Of a DNA stretch of 64,000 nucleotides, positions 34,581 through 43,201 are shown piece by piece. Made by a program: the position numbers and the translations under genes. The notes under the pieces are model-generated. The model searched no databases, had not been told where the DNA came from, and saw only the letters and a program-made list of their open reading frames with translations. Every line of letters begins with the position of its first letter. Within the stretch, counting starts at the first letter, position 1. The stretch lies in the NCBI GenBank assembly GCA_963803775.1, contig CAWDNS010000003.1:267533-331532 (forward strand), in the 5' to 3' direction. Origin of the DNA: JABCZH01 sp963803775. GTDB taxonomy: Bacteria > Acidobacteriota > Terriglobia > Terriglobales > Acidobacteriaceae.

Positions 34581-34697
34581 AAGGTTCAGAAGCGCGATTC
34601 GAGGGAAGCCGACCTTTAGGCCATTCCTTCAAGTGCCCTTCGAGATATTGCAATTATTCGCACTATAGCGTTCTACTTGTTGTAGGTACTGGGAGAA

Positions 34698-35588
34698 GTG
34701 TCGAAAATGGGCATGACATCAAAACCGCAGCTGGCATGCGAAGTCGCTGCCGACCGCGTGCTTGCCGCCCGGCTGTCGCAACCGGGCACGGTGGAGATGT
34801 GCGCCGCCAGCGAGCTCGCCCCGGGTTGTGTCGTCCCCGATATGGTCGAGGCCAATCTCCGCGATCGCGGGCGTATTCTCGACTCCGTCCGCCAAACTCT
34901 CGACAGTCTGAGTGGACGATCCCGCGATGTGATTGCCGTCCTGCCGGACGCTGCGATACGCGTAGTGCTGCTCGACTTTGACTCTCTTCCCGCCAAACGC
35001 GACGACGCGGAAGGCGTAGTGCGCTTCCGGCTGAAGAAGTCGCTTCCTTTTGACGTGGACAAGGCCAAGATTTCTTATCACACGCAAACTTCTACCACCG
35101 GAGTGCGTCTGATCGCGGCCGTGGCCCTCACCAGCGTCATTGAAGAGTACGAATCCGTCTTCCGCGAGGCCGGCTACAGTCCGGGGGTGGTGTTGCCCTC
35201 CATGCTGGCGGCTCTGGGCGCGGCCGATGCCGACCGCCCTACGTTAGTGGTTAAAGTAGACGCCCGTACTATCGGCATCGCCATCCTCGACAAGCAGCAA
35301 CTATTGCTTTTTCGCAATCTCGAGAACCCGCGCGGCGTGACTATTTCCGGCGAGCAATTGGCGGACGAAGTCTATCCCTCGATCGTGTTCTTTCAGGACA
35401 CTTATCACCTGAACATTGAGCGCATATTCGTCGCAGGTTTGGCGGACGTCACCGGGGCGGTGCCAGCGTTACGCGCTCAAACCGGGGCGGAAGTCCACGA
35501 ACTGGTCGGAGCTTCGCAACTAGGCAGCGGCGCAGGATCGGTCCCTAAATGGAGAATGGCGGGAGTGGTAGGAGCACTGCTTTCCTGA
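34698..35588 (+). CDS. pilM: Type IV pilus assembly protein PilM-like (actin-like ATPase fold)
   Basis: 296 residues. Positions LACEVAADRVLAARL (about 11-25), DVIAVLPDAAIRVVLLDFDSLP (about 77-98) and DAEGVVRFRLKKSLPFDVDKAKISYH (about 102-127) match the PilM/GspL cytoplasmic domain. TLVVKVDARTIGIAILD gives the second phosphate-binding strand. PilM is a cytoplasmic actin-like protein that binds the N-terminus of PilN and links the ATPase to the alignment complex. The next gene starts 2 bases later and encodes PilN, so the operon order is the conserved PilMNOP. Confidence 0.86.
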   Translation: MSKMGMTSKPQLACEVAADRVLAARLSQPGTVEMCAASELAPGCVVPDMVEANLRDRGRILDSVRQTLDSLSGRSRDVIAVLPDAAIRVVLLDFDSLPAKRDDAEGVVRFRLKKSLPFDVDKAKISYHTQTSTTGVRLIAAVALTSVIEEYESVFREAGYSPGVVLPSMLAALGAADADRPTLVVKVDARTIGIAILDKQQLLLFRNLENPRGVTISGEQLADEVYPSIVFFQDTYHLNIERIFVAGLADVTGAVPALRAQTGAEVHELVGASQLGSGAGSVPKWRMAGVVGALLS

Positions 35589-35589
35589 T

Positions 35590-36258
35590 ATGCGCGTTGA
35601 GATCAATCTCGCGACCCATCCCTACGAGGATGCCCGCCGCTTCTGGTTCCGCTGGGGCGGAGCGCTGGTGGCGCTCGGTATTGTCACTCTGGGCTTAGTG
35701 TATTTCACTCTTCTGGGCTGGGTGACCGCCAACAAGGATAAGCATGTCATCGGTCAAAACCTGCACCAAATTGCGGATCGTGACGGCCAGAAGGCGGCTG
35801 CGCAGGCCCTCATGAATCTTCCCCAGAACAGCGTGACCCGTGACCGGTCGCAGCTTCTGAATGGCCTGTTTTATCGTAAGTCGTTTTCCTGGACCCAGGT
35901 GTTTGAGGAACTGGAGCGGGTCATGCCGCCACGGCTGCACGTAGTCTCCATTCAGCCCGAGTTTGGCCTTGATAATGAATTGGCCATCAAACTGACAGTG
36001 GCTGGAGATTCTCGCGATCGTGCGCTCGATTTGGTGCGCAAGATGGAAGAGTCACAGCATTTTCAGCAAACGCAGATCGAACAGGAGAGCGCTGAGGTCG
36101 GCTCCGGGGCCACGTCAGGAGATAGCGTGAAGTTCAACATCAGCGCGCTCTATGTCGCAGGGAACCCAGTTTCGGGCAATATAGCTCCGGGCAACTCTGC
36201 TCCGGGAAAAACTGCGCCCAAGAACCCAGCTCTGGGAAAATCAGGAGGATCTCAGTAA
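35590..36258 (+). CDS. pilN: Type IV pilus alignment protein PilN-like
   Basis: 222 residues. It begins MRVEINLATHPYEDARRFW, the conserved PilM-binding motif (INLA-P) of PilN, followed by a membrane helix (about 25-45) and a periplasmic ferredoxin-like domain ending near 175. The final 40 residues are unusual, a low-complexity run of PGN/APG/SAPGK units rich in Pro, Gly, Asn and Lys. PilN and PilO form the inner membrane alignment complex. Its stop shares a base with the start of the next gene (TAATG). Confidence 0.86.
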   Translation: MRVEINLATHPYEDARRFWFRWGGALVALGIVTLGLVYFTLLGWVTANKDKHVIGQNLHQIADRDGQKAAAQALMNLPQNSVTRDRSQLLNGLFYRKSFSWTQVFEELERVMPPRLHVVSIQPEFGLDNELAIKLTVAGDSRDRALDLVRKMEESQHFQQTQIEQESAEVGSGATSGDSVKFNISALYVAGNPVSGNIAPGNSAPGKTAPKNPALGKSGGSQ

Positions 36259-36800
36259 TGCCCGATCTCGGGGACGCTCGGCGGAAAGTCAAGATCGCCC
36301 TAGGCGCCATGGTGGCGGTGGATGTAATCGCGGTGGCTGTGTTTTTTTCCCCGCTAGTAGGGTCGCAGTCCGCGCGTCAGGACCAACTCCACGAACTCTG
36401 GAAGGAATTGCAGCAGAAGACCCGCGAGGTCGAGCCACTGCGCGGGCTGGACAAGAAAGTTCCCGTGGCCCGCAAACAGATTGACCAGTTTTATCAGGAC
36501 CGTCTCCCGGCTGAGGGTTCTTCCATCTCAGAAAACATCGGCAAGCTGGCGGGACAGGCTGGAGTAAAGATCAGCAGCATCCGGTACGACATGAAAGATC
36601 CCGAAGCTTTGGGCGTCCGGCGAGTGCAGATTGAAGCCGACATGAACGGCGATTATCTGCAACTGGTCCGCTTCATCAACTCCCTGGAGCGCGACCAGAT
36701 GTTTTTCCTGGTTGACAGCGTACAACTGGGCGGAGAGCAAGCCGGCATGGTGAAGCTGCAAATGAAGATGGAAACTTATTTAAAAACAGGTACAGCTTAA
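36258..36800 (+). CDS. pilO: Type IV pilus alignment protein PilO-like
   Basis: 180 residues with a membrane helix (about 14-31, IALGAMVAVDVIAVAVFF), a coiled coil (about 40-75) and a PilO ferredoxin-like fold with ISENIGKLAGQAGVKISSIRYD and YLQLVRFINSLERDQMFFLVDSV. It partners PilN in the inner membrane. The TAA stop at 36798-36800 is directly followed by the GTG of the next gene at 36801. Confidence 0.85.
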   Translation: MPDLGDARRKVKIALGAMVAVDVIAVAVFFSPLVGSQSARQDQLHELWKELQQKTREVEPLRGLDKKVPVARKQIDQFYQDRLPAEGSSISENIGKLAGQAGVKISSIRYDMKDPEALGVRRVQIEADMNGDYLQLVRFINSLERDQMFFLVDSVQLGGEQAGMVKLQMKMETYLKTGTA

Positions 36801-37397
36801 GTGAAGCTGGGAACCGAAAACCGGAATAAGCTGATTGCCGCGGCAGCGCTGGGGGTGATTGCCCTGGTGTTAGTCGCGCGCATGCTGTTCCCTTCCGCGC
36901 CGTCGGAGCCGGATGCCCCGGTAGTGGCGCCCGTCGTGACCGCGGCGCCGCCATCGCGACCTGCGGGCAAGTCCCACGGTGGCGCGCGCCGGCTGGCGGC
37001 TGGCCCGCCTCATTCCATTGATCCCAGCCTGCGCTACGACTGGCTGAAGGCCAGCGAAGATACCAAGTATGAGGGTAACGGACGCAACATTTTCCTGGCC
37101 CAGGCCGAGATACCCCAGCCGGTCGCTCCCGGCCAAACCGACGCAGAAAAAGAGAAAGCAAAAGGCCCGCCACCACCACCTCCGCCCCCGCCAATCAACC
37201 TGAAGTTCTATGGCTTCGCCAGCAAGCCCGGCGAACCGAAAAAGGTTTTCCTTTCGCAGGGTGAGGATGTATTCATCGCCAGCGAAGGCGAGATTGTTGA
37301 CCGCCGTTACAAGGTCCTGCACATCTCGCCGGTGTCCGTGGAAATCGAAGATGTGCTCAGCAACAACCGCCAGATGATTCCGCTGAGCCCGAGCTGA
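36801..37397 (+). CDS. PilP-like periplasmic protein of the alignment complex
   Basis: 198 residues starting with GTG. A membrane helix (about 12-28) is followed by a proline/alanine-rich linker including a run of nine prolines (about 119-131), then a compact domain INLKFYGFASKPGEPKKVFLSQGEDVFIASEGEIVDRRYKVLHISPVSVEIED. This resembles the homology region of PilP/GspC, which contacts the secretin. The position after PilMNO supports that role. Similarity is short, so the name is tentative. Confidence 0.7.
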   Translation: MKLGTENRNKLIAAAALGVIALVLVARMLFPSAPSEPDAPVVAPVVTAAPPSRPAGKSHGGARRLAAGPPHSIDPSLRYDWLKASEDTKYEGNGRNIFLAQAEIPQPVAPGQTDAEKEKAKGPPPPPPPPPINLKFYGFASKPGEPKKVFLSQGEDVFIASEGEIVDRRYKVLHISPVSVEIEDVLSNNRQMIPLSPS

Positions 37398-37418
37398 GTA
37401 GCTATTTACAGAATTTCC

Positions 37419-38615
37419 ATGAGGCTGTTTACACCATCCCGGCTATCCAGTTCGTCCCCTCGCCCTAACCAGCGCGGCTACGTCCTCATTACTCTTATCC
37501 TGTTTGTAGCGCTGCTGGCGATTGCCCTGACCGCGCTTGCGCCGGTCATCACCCAGCAGATCAAACGTGATCGCGAAGAAGAACTGGTCCACCGTGGCAC
37601 CCAGTACTCGCGCGCCATCAAGCATTACATGAAGAAGCTCAACCAGTACCCCACCCGCATTGAGGATCTTGAGAGCACCAATAACATCCGCTATCTGCGC
37701 AAGCGCTATAAAGATCCGATCAACGGGAAGGACTTCAAGCTGCTCCACATGGGAGAGGTGCAAAGTTTAGCCAATGTTGCGCTGGCAGGTGCAAACTCGG
37801 CGGCCAGCCTCGCTGCCGGGGCTGCGGGCAACGCCCTCGCCGGCGGAAATACCGCAGCCTTCGGAGGTAGTGGTGTCTTTGGAGGCGGAAACGCCGGAAA
37901 CAGCGGCAGCACTTTCGGTGGAAACTCTGGAGGTTTTGGCAGCAGCTCTGGAGGTTTCGGCAGCAGTTCAGGTGGCTTCGGCAGCAACTCTAGCGGTTTT
38001 GGTGGGAACTCCAGCGGCTTTGGTGGCAACTCTGGCGGCTTGGGTGGCAACTCCGGGGGTACTTTCGGCGGTAACTCCGGTGGTCTTTTCGGCGGAAGCT
38101 CTGGCGGCGCGTTCGGTGGCAACTCTGGAGGCTTCGGTGGCAGCTCAGGGCAAACTAACACGGGGACCGGTTCCGACTCCAACCAGCCCCAGGGTGCGCC
38201 TGGAACGCCACAAGGCGGTTTTGGTCAGCCAGTTCAGGGTTTGTCTGGGTCTAATTCACAAGGCAACGGCAACCCGGTTCTCGGCGGAGGACCGGTTGTC
38301 GGCGTGGCCAGCATCAGCAAAGATAAATCGATTCGCGTCTTCAGCAAGAAAGACCACTACAACGATTGGCAGTTCATCTATGACCCGACCACCGACCGCG
38401 GAGGTTTGATCACTACGCCCTACCAGACTCCGGTGCAGACCGTCAGTCAAAGCATAAGCGGAACTCCCGGCGCTAACGGAACCTCCGGCGCGCCGGGCAC
38501 GCAGGGCGCGCCGACTTCACCTTCCGGGTTCGGCGGGGGCCAGCAGACTGCACCGGGCAGCTTCGGGTCGTCGCCGCAGCCACCCCAGGCACCGCCCAAT
38601 CAAGGTCCGCAATAA
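37419..38615 (+). CDS. Gly/Ser-rich pseudopilin-like protein of the assembly operon
   Basis: 398 residues. A leader with several prolines and serines ends at a prepilin-like site RG/YVLITLILFVALLAIALTALAP (G20), but mature position 5 is threonine, not glutamate. The next part, REEELVHRGTQYSRAIKHYMKKLNQYPTRIEDLESTNN...RYLRKRYKDPINGKDF, is the GspG-like pseudopilin core. From about 125 to 290 it becomes glycine/serine/asparagine-rich, with 10-12 repeats of GGFGSSS/GGFGGNS, and the end (about 340-398) is again Gly/Pro/Gln rich. In the DNA the repeats run about 37890-38150. Probably a minor or tip subunit, with the repeat as a flexible extension. It ends the operon. Confidence 0.78.
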   Translation: MRLFTPSRLSSSSPRPNQRGYVLITLILFVALLAIALTALAPVITQQIKRDREEELVHRGTQYSRAIKHYMKKLNQYPTRIEDLESTNNIRYLRKRYKDPINGKDFKLLHMGEVQSLANVALAGANSAASLAAGAAGNALAGGNTAAFGGSGVFGGGNAGNSGSTFGGNSGGFGSSSGGFGSSSGGFGSNSSGFGGNSSGFGGNSGGLGGNSGGTFGGNSGGLFGGSSGGAFGGNSGGFGGSSGQTNTGTGSDSNQPQGAPGTPQGGFGQPVQGLSGSNSQGNGNPVLGGGPVVGVASISKDKSIRVFSKKDHYNDWQFIYDPTTDRGGLITTPYQTPVQTVSQSISGTPGANGTSGAPGTQGAPTSPSGFGGGQQTAPGSFGSSPQPPQAPPNQGPQ

Positions 38616-38687
38616 TAGTAGTTGCGGCTTCATTGTATCTGTCTCACAGCCAGCCAACGCGTGGGACGATAGCGGGCTGTTTTGAAA

Positions 38688-38969
38688 TTAGCGCCCGAAT
38701 CGCCCGACGATTACTCCAATAATAGTGCCGCCGATAGCCCCCATTCCGATGATCGGCCCATAGGTTTTTGTGATGAGGGCGTCAGGGATGCTCAATAGCA
38801 GACCGAAGCAAAGTCCGGCTGCCCATCCGGGCCAAGGCAAGCGGGCCGCGCCGATGACGAATCCGATTCCAAAGCGTGCAATGAAAGCTGCTGTGATGGC
38901 AGCCCTCTTATCTGGGAAGCTCATCGGCAGCATGATTCCGATGTCGATGGCTCCGAAAACCAACGACAT
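38688..38969 (-). CDS. Small membrane protein of unknown function
   Basis: 93 residues from the ATG at 38969 (the open frame extends further upstream, so the start is uncertain). Three hydrophobic segments are visible: IGIMLPMSF-region, AITAAFIARFGIGFVIGAA and a C-terminal GPIIGMGAIGGTIIGVIVGRFG. A conserved middle LPWPGWAAGLCFGLLLSIPDALITKTYGPI recalls hypothetical membrane proteins of Acidobacteriota. Not recognised further. It faces the esterase gene divergently. Confidence 0.5.
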   Translation of the reverse strand: MSLVFGAIDIGIMLPMSFPDKRAAITAAFIARFGIGFVIGAARLPWPGWAAGLCFGLLLSIPDALITKTYGPIIGMGAIGGTIIGVIVGRFGR

Positions 38970-39113
38970 GCGCCCCTTTAGGCTGCTACTGAATTTGGCG
39001 TTTCTAGTAAACCAACTAATTCGTCCAATGTCCAGATGCGATCTGCAATTCCCGTCTCCCGTGGGACCTATCCGCCCTCCATGGTCGAAAATCAGGTAAG
39101 ATGTTTCGGCCTG

Positions 39114-39824
39114 ATGAACCGCGAATTTCACAAGGGATACAGCCAGGAACTTCATCGCGACATGGAAGCCCTGGTGTTTGGGCATGGGGGAATGCCCCTG
39201 CTGGTGTTTCCCACCTCGATGGGGAAATTTTTTGAGTATGAAGACCGGGGCATGATCGGAGTACTGGTGCCAAAGATCGAGGCTGGCGAGTTGCAGGTGT
39301 TTTGTCCCGATGCCGTGGACACCGAGAGCTGGTACAACAAGAACGTGCATCCGCGGGTGCGGGTGCTACGGCATTTGCAGTACGAGCGCTATATCCTGCA
39401 TGAGTTCTTGCCATTTGTGAAGTGGAAAAACGCCTCGCCGGATCTGGCGGTGACGGGTGCGAGCTTCGGAGGTTACCACGCGGTGAATTTCTCGCTGAAA
39501 CATCCCGGGGTGGTGACGCATTGCGTGAGCATGAGCGGGGCGTACGATATTCATCAGTTTCTTGACGGATACTACGACGACGATTGCTACTTCAATTGTC
39601 CGCAGGATTTCCTGCCGAACACGCATGACGACTGGTACCTTAGCCGCTACCGGCAAATGAAGATCGTTCTGGGATCGTCGGATTGGGACATGTGTCTGGA
39701 TCAGAACGTGAAATTGTCGGCGAAGTTACATGATAAAGGCGTGCCCCACTGGCTGGACGTTTGGGGGGATAATTCGAAACATGATTGGCCGCTGTGGCAA
39801 AAAATGGCGGCGAAGTACTTTTAA
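39114..39824 (+). CDS. Alpha/beta-hydrolase fold esterase (COG4947-like)
   Basis: 236 residues from the ATG at 39114; an ATG at 39081 would add 11. The start MNREFHKGYSQELHRDMEALVFGHGG is typical of small putative esterases of the COG4947 type. The nucleophile is in TGASFGGYHAVNFSL (G-x-S-x-G) near residue 122 and a histidine near the end (NSKHDWPLW) would complete the triad. It could hydrolyse an ester or a thioester. It is the first gene of a cluster with two ATP-grasp-type proteins, a GCS2 ligase and an aminopeptidase, all on the same strand; the next gene follows after 46 bases. Confidence 0.82.
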   Translation: MNREFHKGYSQELHRDMEALVFGHGGMPLLVFPTSMGKFFEYEDRGMIGVLVPKIEAGELQVFCPDAVDTESWYNKNVHPRVRVLRHLQYERYILHEFLPFVKWKNASPDLAVTGASFGGYHAVNFSLKHPGVVTHCVSMSGAYDIHQFLDGYYDDDCYFNCPQDFLPNTHDDWYLSRYRQMKIVLGSSDWDMCLDQNVKLSAKLHDKGVPHWLDVWGDNSKHDWPLWQKMAAKYF

Positions 39825-39870
39825 AACCGTCGTGGCTGGAAGTTCAGAGTTCTGGCGTAGGAGCGCTCTT

Positions 39871-40857
39871 ATGAAAAAAATCGGTGTTTTGTTCGGAATG
39901 GAGAATACGTTTCCGCCAGCGTTGGTCGAGAAGATCAACGGCATGAAGGTGGATGACGTGAGAGCGGAGTTTGTGAAGCTGGGCGGCGTAAAGATGGCCG
40001 ATCCCAGTGGATACAAAGTCATCATTGACCGCATTTCGCAGGACATTCCCTTCTACCGGGCGTACTTGAAGAATGCCGCGTTGACCGGGACGATCGTTAT
40101 CAACAATCCGTTTTGGTGGACGGCCGACGACAAGTTTTTCAACTACGCTCTCGCCACCAAGCTGGGCGTGGCGATTCCTCCGACGGTGATCCTGCCCCAC
40201 AACAAGCATCCCGAGGGGACGACGGATCAATCGATGCGGAACTTGATGTATCCGCTGAACTGGGAAGATATTTTTGATTACGTTGGCTTTCCGGCGTTCC
40301 TCAAGCCATATGCCGGCGGGGGATGGAAACATGTATATAAGGTCGATTCACCGGAGGAGTTCTTCCTCAACTACAACCAGACTGGCGACTTGTGCATGAC
40401 CCTGCAGCACGGCGTGGAGTTCGAAGAGTACTACCGCTGCTATGTGGTAGGACAGGAAAAAGTTCACATCATGAAGTATGACCCAAAGGCCCCGTTTCAT
40501 GAGCGGTATGTGAAGGGCAATCCGCCGCCGTCGAGTGCTCAGTTGCAGGAGCGAATCGTGAAGGATTCGCTGACCTTGTGCCAGGCGCTGGGATACGACT
40601 TGAACACGGTGGAGTTTGCAGTGGAGGACGGCGTGCCTTACGCCATTGATTTCATGAATCCGGCGCCGGACGCGGAAATCACTTCCGTCGGTCAGGCGAA
40701 CTTTGACTGGGTAGTGGATGCAGTAGCGGAAATGGCTGTGAATAAGGCGCTTAGCGGGGAGAATCCGGCGCGGGAACTGCGTTGGGCATCATTTCTAACC
40801 GGGCCGGTCGAGGTGCCAGCGGCTAAGCCGGCCGTGAAGAAACGAGCCAGAGCGTAA
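39871..40857 (+). CDS. ATP-grasp fold ligase of unknown substrate
   Basis: 328 residues from the ATG at 39871, with ribosome binding site AGGAG at 39859-39863. Recognisable ATP-grasp elements are the lysine-bearing strand AFLKPYAGGGWKHVYKV (about 147-163), HGVEFEEYYRCYVVGQEKVHIMKYDP (about 179-204) and the metal-binding end YDLNTVEFAVEDGVPYAIDFMNPAPDAE (about 240-267), with E and N in the expected places. ATP-grasp enzymes join a carboxylate to an amine, thiol or hydroxyl by an acyl-phosphate. The lysine/alanine-rich tail is dispensable in appearance. Its substrate is not readable; the cluster context suggests small-molecule or peptide conjugation. Confidence 0.85.
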   Translation: MKKIGVLFGMENTFPPALVEKINGMKVDDVRAEFVKLGGVKMADPSGYKVIIDRISQDIPFYRAYLKNAALTGTIVINNPFWWTADDKFFNYALATKLGVAIPPTVILPHNKHPEGTTDQSMRNLMYPLNWEDIFDYVGFPAFLKPYAGGGWKHVYKVDSPEEFFLNYNQTGDLCMTLQHGVEFEEYYRCYVVGQEKVHIMKYDPKAPFHERYVKGNPPPSSAQLQERIVKDSLTLCQALGYDLNTVEFAVEDGVPYAIDFMNPAPDAEITSVGQANFDWVVDAVAEMAVNKALSGENPARELRWASFLTGPVEVPAAKPAVKKRARA

Positions 40858-40977
40858 GCCATCAAACAACCAAAAACACGACGGAAACCAGCACGGGTTG
40901 GGGTCGAAAGTTAGGCAGTTTTGAAAGAGCCATAATTGTTATAGTTATTAGGTAGCTCGCCCGGGTTCTAACCTCGT

Positions 40978-42114
40978 ATGCAACCAACCTTCACTCTCGG
41001 GATCGAAGAGGAATATCAGACGGTCGATCCGGTCTCGCGCGACCTGCGCTCCCACATCCACACCGAAATGATGGAACAGGGACGGATGCGACTGCAGGAG
41101 AAAGTGAAGGCTGAGTTACACCAGGCGGTCGTGGAAGTCGGCACCTCGGTCTGTACCAATATCAAGGATGCCAAAGCCGAAGTCATAGCACTGCGCCGGG
41201 ACATGATCAAACTGGCAAAAGATAACGGCCTGCGGCTGGCATCAGCAGCAACCCACCCGTTTGCCGACTGGCGGGAGCAGGAGATCACGCCGGACGATCG
41301 TTACAAGAACATTGTGGAAGACATGCAACTGGTGGCGCGTGCCAACCTGATTTTCGGCTTGCATGTGCACGTGGGCGTGGAGGACCGGGAAACCGCGATC
41401 CACCTGATGAACCATGCGCGATACTTTGTTCCGCACATCCTGGCGCTCTCGACGAATTCACCCTTCTGGCTGGGCATGAACACCGGGCTGAAGTCATATC
41501 GCTGCAAAGTGTTCGACAAGTTTCCGCGGACGAATATTCCGGACTATTTTCCCAGCTGGGGCGAATACGAAAACTTTATCAAGCTGCTGATCAAGACCAA
41601 CTGCATCGATAACGCGAAGAAGATCTGGTGGGACATCCGGCCGCACCCGTTTTTCAATACGCTCGAATTCAGAGTGTGCGACATTCCTATGCGGGTGGAT
41701 GAGACTATCGCACTGGCTGCGCTCATCCAAGCAACGGTCGCCAAACTCTACAAGCTGTATTCCGCGAACCAGGGGTTCCGGCTTTATAGGCGTGCGCTGC
41801 TGATGGAAAACAAATGGCGCGCCGCACGTTACGGGCTGAACGGCAAGATGATCGATTTCGGCAAGCAGAAAGAAGTCCCGGCCCGCGACTTGGTGCTGGA
41901 GTACCTGGACTTTGTGGATGACGTCGCCGATGAACTGGATTCGCGCGAGGAACTGAATTACATTCATGAGATTCTGGAAATGGGGACTGGAGCAGACCGG
42001 CAATTGCGTGTGTTCCAGGAGACCGGCGATCTGAAGAAGGTCGTCGACTACATCATAGAAGAGACGGAAGTCGGCGTTACAGCAGAAGCGGCTCCGGCGA
42101 GAAAAGTAGGGTAA
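40978..42114 (+). CDS. Carboxylate-amine ligase of the GCS2 (YbdK) family
   Basis: 378 residues, usual length for GCS2. The family signature LGIEEEYQTVDPVSRDL (about 7-23) carries the metal-binding acids; ELHQAVVEVGTSVC (about 47-60), ASAATHPFADWREQEI and GLHVHVGVEDRETAIHLMN (about 122-140) are also conserved, and the C-terminal FNTLEFRVCDIPMRVDET belongs to the active site. Enzymes of this family make an amide bond between a glutamate-like carboxylate and an amine, with weak glutamate-cysteine ligase activity reported for YbdK. Immediately coupled (1-base overlap) to the aminopeptidase gene. The 120-base gap before it is AT-rich and could hold a promoter. Confidence 0.9.
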   Translation: MQPTFTLGIEEEYQTVDPVSRDLRSHIHTEMMEQGRMRLQEKVKAELHQAVVEVGTSVCTNIKDAKAEVIALRRDMIKLAKDNGLRLASAATHPFADWREQEITPDDRYKNIVEDMQLVARANLIFGLHVHVGVEDRETAIHLMNHARYFVPHILALSTNSPFWLGMNTGLKSYRCKVFDKFPRTNIPDYFPSWGEYENFIKLLIKTNCIDNAKKIWWDIRPHPFFNTLEFRVCDIPMRVDETIALAALIQATVAKLYKLYSANQGFRLYRRALLMENKWRAARYGLNGKMIDFGKQKEVPARDLVLEYLDFVDDVADELDSREELNYIHEILEMGTGADRQLRVFQETGDLKKVVDYIIEETEVGVTAEAAPARKVG

Positions 42115-43199
42115 TGACAAATTCGGTTGATGAGACACAAACCTCCGCCCTGTCGCAAGAAACGCGACCGGGACGTGGCGCCCAGTTGGAAAATCTTCCT
42201 TTCGATCCAGAACTTACTCCCGGAGCGCGGAACGCAGTCAAAGTGTGCCTGCGGGTGCAGCCCAGCGAGAAAGTTACGGTGATCACCGACGAAGCCACGA
42301 AAGAGATCGCCGCCAGCATTGTGCGTGAACTCGTAAACGTCGGCGCGCCCTACCGGGGATGGATTCTGGAAGAACTCGCCCCGCGGCCGTTGGCCGAGTT
42401 CCCCCGCGAAATTGCAGACGACCTCGAAACCAGCCAGGTAAGCATTTTCGCTGTGCAAGCACAAGCCAACGAACTGCGCACCCGCATGGCGATGACCGAC
42501 ATCGTGAACCGCCGCAAGATCCGCCACGCGCACATGGTGAACATCAACCGGCAGATCATGCTGGAAGGAATGCGTGCGGATTTCCTGAAAGTGGATCGCA
42601 TCAGCACCAAAGTCGTGGACATGGTGCGGAAAGCCCGCCAGATTCGCGCCAAGACTCCGGCCGGAACCGACCTGGTAGCGGATCTGAATCCCAATTATCG
42701 CTGGGTTAAAACCAGTGGCTTAATTAGCCCTGAGAAGTGGGGGAACCTGCCTGGCGGCGAGGTATTTACGACCCCGGGCGAGGTGAATGGTACGTTTGTG
42801 GCCGACGGCGTAGCTGGAGACTGGCTCTCCGCAAAATTTGGTGAGTTGCATGCCAACCCGCTCAGTATTCGCGTCAAGGCCAACCGCATCACGGAAGCCA
42901 ATTCTTCGAACCGCGAACTCGAAAGCGATTTCTGGAACTACACCCACACCGACGAGAGTAGCGATCGCGTGGGTGAATTCGCCATCGGCACCAACATCGA
43001 GTTAAAGGATGTGATTGGCCAGATACTCCAGGATGAAAAATTCCCGGGGGTCCACATTGCCTTTGGCAATCCCTACGGCGCGCACACCGGCGCGGAATGG
43101 TACTCGTGCACCCATATCGATGTAGTGGGACGGAAGTTTGATATTTGGGTGGATGACCAGCAGATCATGCGCGGTGGGCAGTTTTTAATTGAGGCGTAG
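42114..43199 (+). CDS. M29-type aminopeptidase (aminopeptidase T-like)
   Basis: 361 residues. Conserved blocks are ARNAVKVCLRVQPSEKVTVITDEAT (about 38-62), NPNYRWVKTSGLISPEKWGNLPGGEVFTTP (about 191-220), EFAIGTNIELKDV (about 284-296) and a C-terminal GAEWYSCTHIDVVGRKFDIWVD, with the metal-site Glu and His residues of leucyl aminopeptidase/aminopeptidase T. These peptidases remove N-terminal residues. Located between the GCS2 ligase (1-base overlap) and the second ATP-grasp-like gene (2-base gap), it might process the product of those ligases or regenerate its parts. Confidence 0.85.
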   Translation: MTNSVDETQTSALSQETRPGRGAQLENLPFDPELTPGARNAVKVCLRVQPSEKVTVITDEATKEIAASIVRELVNVGAPYRGWILEELAPRPLAEFPREIADDLETSQVSIFAVQAQANELRTRMAMTDIVNRRKIRHAHMVNINRQIMLEGMRADFLKVDRISTKVVDMVRKARQIRAKTPAGTDLVADLNPNYRWVKTSGLISPEKWGNLPGGEVFTTPGEVNGTFVADGVAGDWLSAKFGELHANPLSIRVKANRITEANSSNRELESDFWNYTHTDESSDRVGEFAIGTNIELKDVIGQILQDEKFPGVHIAFGNPYGAHTGAEWYSCTHIDVVGRKFDIWVDDQQIMRGGQFLIEA

Positions 43200-43201
43200 G
43201 C

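Noticed and set aside
37890..38150. CRISPR-like repeat array
   Set aside because: The repeats are in frame and encode GGFG(S/N)S units without spacers of constant length.
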